Below, in pieces: positions 30,402 to 42,480 of a stretch of 64,000 nucleotides of DNA; position 1 is the first letter of the stretch, and each line of letters opens with the position of its first letter. The notes below the pieces were generated by a model. The model ran no database searches. It was not told the DNA's origin and was given only the letters and a program-made list of their open reading frames with translations. The translations under genes and the position numbers were made by a program. The DNA is from Rapana venosa (taxonomy: Eukaryota; Mollusca; Gastropoda; Neogastropoda; Muricidae), in NCBI GenBank assembly GCA_028751875.1, contig CM054162.1, positions 5,848,712-5,912,711 of the forward strand. The letters run 5' to 3'.

Positions 30402-33400
30402 AAAAAGCTTTTCTTCAATTGGGGACAAAAGTTTCCTGTAAAAGGGATTAATTTGGCCCCCCTTTCCCCCTAACTTTTTTAAAAAAAAATAAAGATATAT
30501 AAAAAAAAGTTTCAACAGACACACAAGTACAAAAAAACCCCAAACCGGCACAAACCCAACATCATTAAAACCCCCCCCCAACAAACAAAAAACCCCAAAT
30601 TTCAAAACAAACAATACCAATACAAAAATTAAACAACAAACAACAACACACAAACACAAACACACAAAAAACCCAACATACAAGGCATTTTAAAACTTAA
30701 AATTTTTAAAAATTAATTAATTTACTACTCAAACCAAACCATTAATTTACAAAACCCCCGGCAATACCCCCATGAAAAACCCTTGTTAAACCCCCCGGGG
30801 GCCAAAGGGGGGTAAATCCCACCACTCTTAAACAAATAATTTTTTAATTTTCCCCCAAATAAGGGGCCCAAAATAATGAGATTTTCGAGGCCCCGTGGAA
30901 AAAACAGATTTTATTGCCAAACCCTTTATCCAAAAACCCCCGCCAAAAAGACCCTTGTTCTGTAGAAAAAGTTTTGAAAGGGAAAAATCCAATGCCAAAA
31001 AAGGGGGGTGGGTGTTTGGCACCGTTCGTTCCCCCCCCTGGGGTTGGGGGAGGGGGGGGGGGCCAGTAAATTCCCCAAAATTTTCAGGGGTTTAAAAACC
31101 CTCAACTCAGTAAAAACAAAAAAAATTTTTGAAGTTTTTTAAAAAAATAAAAGGGACTTCTAAATTTTCCTCCTAAAAACCCTTCCTCGAGGAATAAATT
31201 TCCTGCTACCGAAAACAAAAAAAACAAAAAAAACAATCCAAAAAAAATGTTCCCAAAAAAATTTGAAATCTGTCAATCTGAAACCAAAACATCCAAAAAA
31301 AAAGAAATTTGTCGTAAAAGAATAGAAAAAAAAAAAAAATGAAAAACTTTTAGAAAAAAAAAAAAATGAACAAAAACCAGGCCCCCGGGGGAACCCCGGG
31401 GGAAACCACAACAAAAAAACCCCCTCCCCACAAAACCACAAACAAACAAAAAAAAAAATAATGCCCAGCAGTTGCGGTTAAAACCCCAAGTGAAAATAAA
31501 ACCAAATTTTGGGGAGGGGGGGGGGAAAATCCTCTACCTTTGGGTAATTTTTCCTAAAGGTATTTGAAAATTTTTATTAACTTACCAATTTTCCCCTTCT
31601 TTTTTTTCTCCCCCAAAGGGACTTAATGTTCCTTCCCTGAAACCCACCCTCCTTTTGTTTTCTTTTCTTCCCTTCCCCCCACCACCTTTTTCTTTTCCTT
31701 TCCTCTCCCCCCCCCCCCCCCGAAACCCACCCCCCCCCCCCCCCCCCCCCCCCCACCCACCCCCAACCCAAAAATTTAAAATGGTCAAAAGAAAAAAAAC
31801 CCCTTTTTTATTTGGTAAAATAACTTTTTCCCTTTTAAAAAAAAACCCCTAACTAAGGGAAAAGAAGAAAAAAAAGCAAATAATTTTGGGCCCCAAACGG
31901 GGTTTAAACCTTTTCCCAATTCCTACCCCCCCCCGGCTTTTTTTTTTTTTTTTTTTTTCCCCTTTGTTTTTCCCCTTCCCCTTTTTTTTTTTTTCTTTTT
32001 TTCCCCTTTTCCCCGAAACCCCCACCCCCCTCCCGCCCTTTTCCTTCTTCTCCCCCCCCTTTTTCCCACCCTATTTTCCTTTTTTTTTTAAAACCTAAAA
32101 AACACGGGTTTAAAAAAAACAAAAAAGATGAAAAAAACAAGAACAACCACACAAACAAAAAAAAAAAAAAAAAAATAACAACAAAAAAAAAAAACAATAA
32201 ATAATAAAAAAAACAAACAAAAAAAGAAAAAAAAATGTTTTGGGAAAATTTAAACTTTAAAAAAAACCCTAAATATTAAAAAACCCAATTCAAATATTTT
32301 TTTTTCGAAAATAAACCCCAAAAAAAACAAAAAGAAACAAAAAAAACCAAACAAAAAAAGAAGACCTTGCCAAAAATTTCCCCCCCCCTCCAAAACATAA
32401 ATCAAAAAATTTCCCCAAAAAAAAAACCCGGGTAAACAAAAAAAAGGATCAAAAAAGCAACAAACAAAAAACAAAAAAAAAACAAAACAAGTAAACCACC
32501 AAAAACCAAAACGTGAAAAAACAAAATAAAACAAAATCCCCACCCAAAGAAATTAAAAGTATTTGGGCAAAGGGGTTTTTGCCCATCCCCAAAAAAAGTT
32601 TGAGGCAGGAAGGAAAAAACCCAGGCCCGGATTTTGGGGGTTTTTAGGAAAAAAGGGGACAGCCGTTTCAAAAAGGCAAAAAATTTATATATGAGACCCC
32701 CCCCTCTCCCCCCCCCCAAAGGGTTTACCAGAAGTTGGGAGTTTCCCAAAACCAAACCACCCCCACCACCCAATAAACATCACACCCCACAAATCAAAAT
32801 CAAACAAAAGCAAAAAGGGGGTTTCCTGAGGGGGAAAACCACGAAACAGCCTCCCCCTTTTTGGGCCCCGGTCGGTTTAATAGCTTTTAGCAAAGCTTGT
32901 TTTTAATTTTTTTGGGAAAAAAACAAGAACCAATAAACAAACAAACAAAATATTCCAAAAAAAACCAAAAACATAAAATTAAAAAACCCACACAAAATTT
33001 CCAAATACATAATACTCACACCCCCCCCCTTCCTTTCCCCCCCCCCCCCAAAGGGTATCCCCAAAAAATCATTCAAAACCCCCCCACCCACCAACCCCCA
33101 CCACCAAAAAAACACAACACCAAACCAAAAACATCAAAAACAACTCACAAACCAAAACTTAACATAAAAACAACATCTCCTCATTTTCCCTTCTCCCTCA
33201 CTTTAAAAACCAATCACCAATCCCCTTAACAAACATTCACACCCACACACCCACAAAACCACCCAATCAACCACTCACATACATCACACCCACATCACAT
33301 CACACCACTCCAAAACAATCACCTAATCCACATACACCACATAAAACCACATCACATAAAAATCCACACCATACACAACACCACACACACCCATTAATCA

Positions 33401-35226
33401 CACACACCCACTACAATACCAATCATATAAAATCTATCACACCCACAACACCACATCACATCCACAAAATCCCATCCAAATCCTAATACCCATCCTCCCC
33501 AAAATACCCTCCCATAATTAAATCCACACCACCACCATCCCATCCCCCCCCCAAAAAATTCCTCCCCCCCACCCACCCACTCTTTAAACCCCCCTAACAA
33601 AACCTCTCCCCATCCTCCTCACCCCCCTCACCCACCCCAACCCCAAAAAATCCCATTAATCAAAAAACCCCAACAAAACCCCCATTACACCCTCCACCAA
33701 TCTTTTAACTCCCCCATCCCCCCAATCAAACTCTTGTTTTTTCCCCCGATAGCCACCCCCTCCAATGGTTGCCCTCTCCTTGATGCATGCCCACCACTCA
33801 TCCCCATTTTTCCCCCCCCAGTCCCCCCCCTTAAATTTGGTTTTGTTAAGGGAAAACCCTTTTCCCCCATGGCCGTACCCCCCTATTCATTTCTGTTGTT
33901 TTACTCTAAATTTTTTTTTGTTCATGGATGAACAATTTTAAACACGATCCCCCGAATTAACATTTCTTTCCCACTTTCTCTCTTCAACCTAAATTGCTTT
34001 TTTTCCAAGCCACATTACCATCCCCTTTCGTCCTTTTTTCCTCTGATTTTTTTAATTACCTTTTAACCCAAATTTCTCACCTCCTCCAACCCCTTTCAAT
34101 TTTGTTTGTTTAAGTCATCGCGTAAAAAAACCGACTCTCTCTTTTTCACCTAAAAAACATTCTTAAAACCTTCCCCCCCAAACTTTTAAACCCTGGATAA
34201 CCTTTAAAACGGGCCTCCCCCCGGATTAAAAACTTTCTTTCCCCCACTCTCTCTCTCAAAGGGGGGTTTTACAAAAAGAAAATTGGAAATTTTCCGTACA
34301 ACCAAAATTTTAATTTTCTTTTGGGTTTTGGTCATCCCCCACCTGCCATCTATCATCCCCCTTTTTCCATTTAAAAAAAACCAAAACCCTTTTCAAAAAA
34401 AATTGTACTTTGCCCAACTAAGCCTCTTCCCCCAAAACTTTTTTCTTTAAACTTCAACTTTTTCAAAAACCTTTCTCCAATGAAACCTTTTTCTCTTTTC
34501 TTAACCTTTTCTCCCAACTGTTCGAAGAAGCAAGATTTTCCTATTTGACCATTCTTCCCCTTTTTTTGCCCTTGTTTTCCAAAGAAAAACTGACGACCAA
34601 ATCCGGCATTTTTTTCCATCAAATAAAAAAACCATCAAAAAAAAAAGTTTTCGAACAATAACATTCAATTTTCTTATCCTTTTTTTTCACAAAGCCCAAG
34701 CCCTTAAAAAAACCCTTTCCCAAAATGCTTTGGTCATCCATAACCCTTTTTTCCTAAAACCCAAAATCCCCCTGGAACCAAAAAACTTTGCAACCAAACC
34801 CAAACAGCCGGCGGAATCCAAAAAAAAACCCGCTTTTTTAAAACAAATAAAAAAAAGTCAAACTTAACCATTCAGCAAAAAAGCTCTACCCCCAATTCCT
34901 GGAAAATTCCTTCTTTTTTTTTTTCCCCAAAAAAAAGGACTGCAAAAAAACCCCTTCCAACACCCACACCGTCATCCTCCCTTTTTTCTCCCTTTTTTCC
35001 CCTTTTCAAAAAAGGAAAACATCCCCCGGGTCAAAAATTCCCCGGGCCCCTACCCCACCCGGTTCCCTTTTTTCCTTAAAATGAAAAAGAGACTGCAATT
35101 CTGAAGGAAAATTAAAAATAGGCCTTTGCCCCAAATTTTCCCTTTTCCCCCAAATTTTTAAATTTGTCCAAAACACTAAAAAGTAAATCTTTTTTCCAAA
35201 ATTTTCCCATTTTTCCAATATTCCTT

Positions 35227-35269
<43 letters not shown>

Positions 35270-35313
35270 TTCTTCCTAAAACCTAAACCCCCCCCCCCCC
35301 CCCCCCCCCCCCC
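30402..35313. other. homopolymer-inflated sequence without recognisable genes
   Basis: A and C runs dominate, with long poly-C (31731-31754 and 35229-35313) and poly-A. Tandem C/A words resemble the CACTAC or CACATC complement of the GT-rich satellites. 33056-33735 has no G at all. Open frames in this part reflect homopolymers (proline-, lysine-, phenylalanine- or glycine-rich) and should not be annotated. I cannot identify any gene or known repeat here with confidence. Confidence 0.6.
33056..33735. repeat. G-free tract, 680 bp
   Basis: Read base by base, this stretch contains only A, C and T on the plus strand. CACATCACATCACACC, ACCACACACACCCATT and similar words recur. On the minus strand it would be a C-free GT/GA-rich sequence like 17928-18552. 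It is probably a degenerate copy of the same satellite class in the opposite orientation. Confidence 0.7.
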
Positions 35314-36800
35314 AACCATGCACCAAAAACCCACCCTAGCCCACACTTTAATACACTCTACTTGCTTCTGATCAGGAAAAATCTCCCTCCCACTCTTTTT
35401 GACTTATCTGCACCCTTTTATACCATAGACACTAAATTTCCTTTTTTTCCCGCTCCAAATACTTTTGGGTATTAACGGCACAGCCCTCACCGGGTTTACT
35501 TCTACCCAAAACAGGTTCCAAAATTTTGAAAAAAAAATTCAATAAAAACCTTCAAAATGGAATGTGGAGTCCCGCAGGGATCAGCCCGGGGGGCCCTGTT
35601 CTCTTACTCTTTACACTGCCCACTCTCACATATAAAAAACAACCCCCAAATTTTGATCATCATTCTATGCCGATGATACTCAGCTCAGTGCGTGTACTGT
35701 TAAAAACTTGCCCCCCTCCTGACAATATGCCCCTACCCCTTCAAGACATTCAAAACGGGATGCTCAGAACAATTACAAATTTAAACCGATAAAACCCGAA
35801 CCTGCTCATAGGGACCCAACAAAACCCTTTCCTCTTTGGCAAAAACTTCAATAAAATTTGGGCATCCCGTCAGCCCTTTTGTCCAACTCTGTGAAGTATT
35901 TGGATAGTTTTTGACAACACACTCTCTAGAAAACAATCATCACCCAGCCTGTCAGTTTGCTACTTTTTAATTTACGCGCATAACCGATTCCAAGTATCTG
36001 TCCACTGATGAACTCCAAAGCTTGTCACATCTCCATTCTTTCACGTTTAGACTACGTAATTCTCTTTTGGGCTGGCCACCACATCATCTATCCCACTCTC
36101 TTAAACGCTACAAAACTCGCAGCTCGACGGTCCTAAGAAAAAAAAATCTAAACCCCAACATCCTCATTGCAAACCCTTAAAGGCGCCTGTCTCAAAAAGA
36201 CTGGGTAAAAAAAATACCCTGTTTCAAATGTCCCCCACAAATCTGCACCCTCTTATTTCGTAACTGTCTTCATCGTACACCCCATCCCGTTCCTTCGTTC
36301 GCCGCAGATATTGGTTTTTCAAACACCCAGATTCAAAACCATTTTGGAAGTCGCCCTTCTCTGTATCGGGTCCATCCCCCGAATGACCTCCCTCTTTCAC
36401 TTCCCAAAAGCCTCACTTGATATCTTCAAATCTGCCTAAAAACACATTTTTTCCAACCTGAACTTTCCCCCCAAATATCTGCCCAAAAATTTTCAACGAT
36501 CTTCCCCTTCTAATGTTCTCCCAGGTGTGGTGTGTGTGTTGTGTGTGCGTGTGGTGTGTGTGGTGTGTTGTGGTGGTGTGTGTGTTGTTGTGTGTGTGTG
36601 TGTGTGTGTTGCGCGCGCGTGTGTTGCGTGCATGCGTGCAAGGTGCGCGTGCAGGGGTTTTTTGAAATCTTTTTGTTCATTATGTTAAGGAGATTTTGCA
36701 TTCTGTAAAAATTAAATGCATCGTTTTCGATTTTTTTTTTTCAAAGATTCAGCGCTTTAAATTCCTTATATTAATTTTTTTTAAATATTATTATTTTTTA
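35314..36800 (+). mobile_element. L2-like LINE, copy E, plus strand, heavily indel-damaged
   Basis: The copy starts in the fingers/palm region (ACCCTAGCCCACACTTTA, matching TLVHTLDTLLLAS) directly after a poly-C run. It continues through GVPQGS-like sequence (about 35567-35585), an intact YADD (TATGCCGATGAT, 35666-35677) and LDY-like and YTPS-like C-terminal sequence. A TG-rich 3' UTR (about 36525-36610) follows, and the tail AAGATTCAGCGCTTTAAATT. Indels at homopolymers break every frame. It follows copy C in order throughout. Confidence 0.85.
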
Positions 36801-36804
36801 CAAG

Positions 36805-37235
36805 GCCTCGCACATCCATTGCCTTGTACGTGTAAAGCATGGCACTCACTGCCGATTTAGAACACGCTCCAAGCCTTTGAGATAAGTGCCTCCGACGGAT
36901 CCGAACATCACCTACGAGACCGAAAACCAACCACTACGTCGGGCAGCAATCGGGCACTGGCTGGCAAAAAAAAACCTGCTAGATATCAAATGGGGGAAAT
37001 TGAAATGGTTTGGCCAAAAACAAGCATAACAGCCGTCAAAGACAGCCTGCAGGGAAGGGGAAGGACGGGGAAGCAGGGCCGCCCACGGAAAGGGATATCC
37101 AACTCAAGGAGTGGACCGGCCTACTGAAAAAAACCTCCTGAAAGCAGCCCAGAAAGAACCTTTTTGGCGTCCACTTGCAGCGGGGTGGGGTACCCCAAGG
37201 TCGTCCGACCCCCGCCAAAGGGGATTTGAGAGAAA
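36805..37235 (+). mobile_element. RTE-like LINE, C-terminal fragment, plus strand
   Basis: Broken frames give KLKWFGQK (expected K-L-x-W-F/Y-G-H), LQGRGRTGKQGRPRKG and, at 37111-37230, DRPTEKNLLKAAQK followed by RPLAAGWGTPRSSDPRQR. This order is the typical end of RTE-class ORF2 proteins in invertebrates, by recollection of that family. The reverse transcriptase itself is absent. It joins a different LINE directly at about 37235. Confidence 0.7.
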
Positions 37236-38480
37236 CAAATCATGCAGTGCTTTCAAGATAAGGTGTAATGGTAAATTCTTTGCTGCACTACAAGCTATGT
37301 ACAGGTCATTAAAATCGCGTTCGAGCAAATTTTGAAAAAACGAAAATGTTTGATTGTCCCTTGGGGTCAGGCAAGGCGTGTTCTTAGCCCACCTTTTTTT
37401 TTCCTTTTTTAAAACCCATTAGCGTCAAAATTAACAAAAAGGGGAAAAAGGGGGGGTACAGCTAGTTCCAGATATTATGGAATTTTTATTTTGTTTTTTT
37501 GCAGAGGGGCACCGATATCAACAACCCCAAAGTGGCCCAGAATCGTTAAATGTTGTAAAAACTTGCTGAAATAAGATTAAGTTAGTTTAAAACTAGAAAA
37601 AACAAAAGTTAGGTATTTAAAAAGGGGGCTTTTGGGAAACATAGAAATGGTTTTTGAGGGAAGAGCTTGAAGTAGTAAACAATTATTGCTATTTAGGGTT
37701 TTGGGTTTCACAATAGATCATGCAAAAAAGGGTACAAGCATCTATAAAAAAAGGGGGAAAAAAGGCAGTAGTTCACCAAAGATTTTTTTCGGAAATATAG
37801 AGAGATGACGAAATCTTTTTTAAACTTTTTTGGAAAAAAAAGTACAGCCAATATTGCTATATGTGTTAAAGTATGGGGAAAAACCCCAGTTAAACAAAAA
37901 AAAAAACCCACAGGGGCATGCAAAAGGTTTTTGGTGCCCAAACCCAAAAAACCCCAAACAAAAGATATATGGGTTTGTGTAATATCCTCCTTGTAATTCT
38001 AACTTCCGCAAAAGATATTGGTTTAAATTATTAAAAATGAATAAAAAGGTTACCATATAAGGGCGATCAAATGCTTTTGAAAGCTGGACAATTAGGGGAA
38101 AAACTGCGGGGTTTTCGAAAATAAGAAAAAATTTTATGCAAACTGGTTTTAAAATTTGTTTGGTTGCATCAGGGTTTTGGGGATGTAAAAAAAGTTTTTC
38201 AAGCATATTTAAACAAAGTCATTGAATGTTTATTCAAGAATGGTCAGGAACTTAAGAGATCGTGATGAATCAACCATTAATCTTTTAAACTATATTCGAA
38301 AAAGAAAGTTATATTCAAAGGAATGAAAAATTATTGTTTTGGGTTTTTCCCAATCACGCATTTAAAGGGTTTAATGTACTCCCACTGAAAAAAATTAAAA
38401 GATATATGAATCGTTCATGAAAATTCTGTCCATTTTGAAAAAACAGATCGAAATGAAAAACTTTTGTGTTTTTTTGTGCT
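37236..38480 (+). mobile_element. LINE remnant (I/Tx1-like group), reverse transcriptase and C-terminal part
   Basis: Frames read ALQAMYRSLKSRS, then a GVRQG motif (37364-37378) and a broken FADD region (near 37497). NNYCYLGF (near 37690), VQPILLYVLKYG (near 37850) and FVWLHQGFGDV (near 38155-38190) follow. The order reverse transcriptase palm, YLG, L-Y-x-x-x-x-G, then FGFVWxxQGVGD is that of a LINE group common in molluscs and cnidarians. Many frameshifts are present. The clade is an inference. Confidence 0.7.
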
Positions 38481-40190
38481 ACGTATGAAGATTAAGGGTC
38501 AAATTTTAAAAGGTCAAAAGAATTTTCCTCGCATATGTTGCTTAGAGCCCATCCTACCCCACAATAAAATTATCTAAATATGTGTTTCATGAAAGAAATA
38601 GGCGAAGAAAAAAATTTAAGCTAAAGGAAAACCAAAACCCATGAGAGTCGGGTAAACCATTTAAACAGTTCCCCCCCTTGTTAATGGCTATTATCAAAAA
38701 TTCGGGTTAACATGATCATTTTTTCTGTATCTCCCCTTTTTATACAAATGTCTTGACTTGAGATTTCATAAATGTGAAATGTAAATTTGGAGTTGACAAC
38801 TGCCCTTAAAATTTGAACTGTAGTATTAGATGTACCATTTTTATTCTCAATTAACCAATGATTGTGAATATAGATAGGTTGTTATATAAAAATTTTTTCT
38901 TATTTTCTTTCTATATTGTATTGTGGCTTGGGCCAATGTGCAATTAAATCATTTCGAGTTCAGAGTTCCTCTTCATAAAGAGAGGAAGAGGGTTTTAAAG
39001 ACGTTTAAAAGTATTTTTGTAAAGAGCAGTTTTTAAAAAACTTTATAGATTCTACTGTTTTCGTGTAGCAATTACACAAGCAAGATTTAATTTTTCCCTT
39101 AACAAAAAGTGTATAGAAAATTTGAAAACCGAGAAAAATTATTCCATTTTGAAAAACAAAACTTTAAAAAATGAAGCCCTTTCTTTTGGGAAAATTTTTA
39201 CTGTACTAAAACTTAAGAAAAAAATTTTTAACAAATGTATCAATGTACCATTGACAGATATGTTCAAAGTTGAAATGATGATACAAACATAGTTTGCTAA
39301 CTACATTTTTCATTCTTTAAAAAAAGGAAAATAAGGTTGTCGCAAATATTTTATTAAAAAAATCATGATTTGATTACTCAATAGGAGATTTTTTCTTAGA
39401 CAGCACTTCTTTCTATGTTGGGTAATGATTGATTTAAGGTTTTATAACCAAAGAAAGAATAAATAGTTTTTTTCTTTTGTATTCAGTCGAACGTTATGAC
39501 ATAATTTTTTTGATTTTTTGGGCAGTTATTTTGGTGTTTTTTTCCAAATCAGTCAAAATCATTTTTGTTTGTGCTTTTTGTTTGCCAAGATAAAATGAAC
39601 CCATTTTTCTATCCCAAGCCCAAAAAGGTATTGGGGTCCAAAGGGCCAATGTCATTAAATCTTTTCAGGGTCAGTCCCCCTCTCTCTCTCTCTCTCCCCT
39701 CTCCTCTCTCTCTCTCCTCTCTCTCTCCCCCTCCCCTCTCTCTTCTCTCTCTCTCCCTTGAATGTTGTTGTCCCCCTTATTGTTTTGTTTTTATCAATGA
39801 GTTAGCCAGAGCTTCAATAATGGAAACATGGTGCCACTTTCCCCCCAAATTTCGGGATTGTTTATTCTTCTGCTTGTGATGATATCCGGGCTTTTCGAAA
39901 CGTTGTGGGCTTAAAAAAAGTAGTTAAATAGTTTAAACACGCTGCAACACACTTATTTTAAAAGGTTAATTGAAAAAGAGTAATACCCTTGTTTCGAAAA
40001 TGGTTATTTACTATCATAAAAATGGTTGTAAAAGGGAAAAGTCAGGTGATTAATGTTATAAATATTTAAAATCTTTTTTTTTCTACAAATTAGTTCAAAA
40101 TGCAGTAAAGATCGGCAACTCGAGGAAACAAAGCTTGTTAAGTGTTGAAAAAACTACGACTTTTGAATAATAACCTTTTGACTTGTTCTT
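38481..40190. other. AT-rich unassigned sequence with a (CT)n tract
   Basis: Mostly AT-rich sequence with no recognisable gene. The first 250 bp may still belong to the LINE before it. A CT/TCTCTC tract lies at about 39679-39762. Confidence 0.5.
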
Positions 40191-40229
40191 TAAGAGTTTG
40201 ATGCACAAATACAACCTACTGTGTTATAA

Positions 40230-41900
40230 AACACTCCGTTCACGGGCCCCCGAACCCCCAGGTCGTGGGGGCGCTCATGGTGGACGAAGGTAGGGGTCGG
40301 GGGTGCCGGGTGACACGAACCCCTTCCCCTGCCCCAACACGGATTCTTTGGGCCCATTTCTCCTCGGTCTGCCCGTCCTCTTCCCGGGACGTTCCTTGCA
40401 GGATATCTTTGCAAGTCCTACGAGCGTGTTACTGCCCAAACCATCTGAGTTTCCTCTTTTTCGCCGGGGTCGAGGTCTTCAAGTCCCGCACTTGTTGAAT
40501 ATCTTTCTGCGGACTTCATTTTGGGACGGGTCCTTGAAAGGGAATGAAGGAACCTTTAGGGCATCTCATTTCTATGTTGGACCCCCTTTGTAGTCTTCGT
40601 TCTTTCCTACCTCACATGCGTAAGCATGATTGAGGTGACTACGGTTTAGTAACTTTACCGGGTTCAAGGGATGTTTCTGTCTCCCATTGGTCTTCATCTT
40701 GCCATTCTGCTGCTGTTTTTGCCGCTCTGCTAGGGTTTCGGCTTTGATCCTTCCTCACTTTTGATGGCTCCAAGGTCTTGAAATGGGGAACTGCTCCAGT
40801 TTCTTTCCGCTGAGATGATCTTGGTGGTGATTGGCTGGGGACCGTTTGACAGACTTGGTTTTTTTCGGCGCTCATTTCCATCCCACGGAGGGTATTTTGT
40901 CCAGTTGCTTCACAGGTTGGCCAGTTCCTCTTTTTTTCCCGCCAGACGTCAATGTCTTTGGCAAACCGAGGGTTTGTGATTTTTCGCCTTTCCAATGAAC
41001 CCCGCTGACTGTGCCGTGGGTCTTCCCAAAGGGGTCATCATGATGCATTTTGGGAAAAATGTTAAACAGGAAAGGGGACAGCAACATCCCTGTCGGACCC
41101 CAACTAGGGACGGACCCTTTCCCCCACCGTGCCCGCGAGTACTGCAGGGGCCTTTGAGTAGAGTTCCTTGTGGTGTAAACAGCTTCTGGCCCAGTTGAAT
41201 TTGTTCATGGGGCCCACAGAGCGTCATCCATACTTAACGAAGGCCCTTTTTAAAAACAAGAAGACTGGGGGATGTTTTTTGATCGGTGTTTTTTCCCCCC
41301 CCCGGTTTTCCCTTTTTTTGGGCGGCCCCCCCCTTTTCCAACCCCCTGTGTTTTAGGTTTGGTTTTGCTATTTTTTGTTATGAGGCTGATTGTCCCGTAG
41401 TTTTGGACCTGGGTTTCCTTTTTGGGGGAAAGTGTATGGGTGATTTCCTGGTGTAGGTTCGCCTGCCCGATCTTTTCAGATACTTTAAGGATGTTTGACT
41501 GTTTCCCGTGTTGGATCAGCTTTCCTGGGAAGTTGGTTCCTGGATTTTCTTTTTCAGACTAATTGTTTCTCTTCCCCGGTAGTTGGAAGTTGTCGATTCG
41601 GGGGTTCTTCAAGAGCTGGGGCTACGTTATATTGTAAATTGGAAAGATTCATTGGGGTGGCGGAATAGTTCCCCTTGGGGTTATAAAGGGCAAAAATTTG
41701 GGCTTGGGTGCACTGTGAACATTGTGAATCAGTGGCACCTCTTTGCTTTAAACATTTTTTTGGCTTGACGTACACCTAAACCTTGTTTTTAGGAAAGTAA
41801 TAGATTCCCCTCGTTAAGCTGCTGTAAGTGCGAAAAATATTGGAATAAGATTATGCTAGAATGAGAGCGGGTACCTTTAAATCCACAAGAAATTTTTGAT
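40230..41900 (-). mobile_element. RTE-like LINE, minus strand, reverse transcriptase to C-terminus
   Basis: Minus-strand frames show, in order, a degenerate QNYGTISLI-like block (near 41390), VGVRQGC (about 41087-41106), ITNPRFAKDIDV (about 40943-40980), MEMSAEK (near 40870), and KKRKLRWFG (about 40440-40466) with DILQGTS. Canonical family members have FADDID at the catalytic motif; here the first aspartate reads lysine. Numerous frameshifts show that it is dead. The upstream limit is uncertain. Confidence 0.72.
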
Positions 41901-41974
41901 CTGATGCAAAGGGAAAAAAAAACTGGCTACACAAAAAATTTTCCCATTTGTGTGGACTCGGGTTTTGGATTTGT

Positions 41975-42480
41975 TTGGCTCAATCACTCACTCACTCACT
42001 CATCCCGTCTCAAAGGGCTAGGGGGGACAGAAGAAAACCCCAGAGATCTTTTTTTCCCGCTTTACGATCCTGTATGGCAAATAGAAGGTTTGCAGGGGGT
42101 TTGGGCGGTCCATTCTTTTGTTGCAACCCATGATTTCTTTTGGCGGGGCCCCCTTTTTTTCTCTTGCCTTCAACTGTCCCTGAGGATACTTTTTGCTAAG
42201 GGGTTGTGTCTTGTGGTGGGGACCAAACCACATCAGTTTTTTCCCCTTTATTTGGGGGGGGCAAGGTTCTTCGGGGCCCACACCTTTTTGATTTCTTCTT
42301 GCACATAGTTGTTGTCTTTGGGGTTTTTTGTATATATTTTGAGGATCTTCGGGATTTTTTCTCGAATCTTGATTTTTCCTCTCTTGGAAATTGAGAGGTT
42401 TTTTCGCTTTCAGGCAAAGAGGATTGACTGCCAAGGAAAAATGGAGTGATCATAACAAAGCTGAAAGATTTTAAAGTACA
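41975..42480 (-). mobile_element. RTE-like LINE, second minus-strand copy, 3' end
   Basis: The frame reads KGKKLMWFGPHHKTQPLSKK and YPQGQLKAREKKGAPPK (the family W-F-G-H ... L-Q-G-T region), then a conserved end. The 3' end is CCCCCCTAGCCCTTTGAGAC followed by TGAG repeats near 41983-42002 on the minus strand. That end matches the 64-bp insertion at 14293-14356. The element is 5'-truncated near 42480. Confidence 0.7.

Noticed and set aside
28731..30683. 650-codon minus-strand frame of CTCTLYLYPVPV repeats
   Set aside because: It is a translation of the GTACAG array and runs through a 500-N gap, so it is not a protein.
31577..32197. Glycine-, lysine- and proline-rich frames
   Set aside because: They come from inflated C, A and T homopolymers, with no domain or codon pattern.
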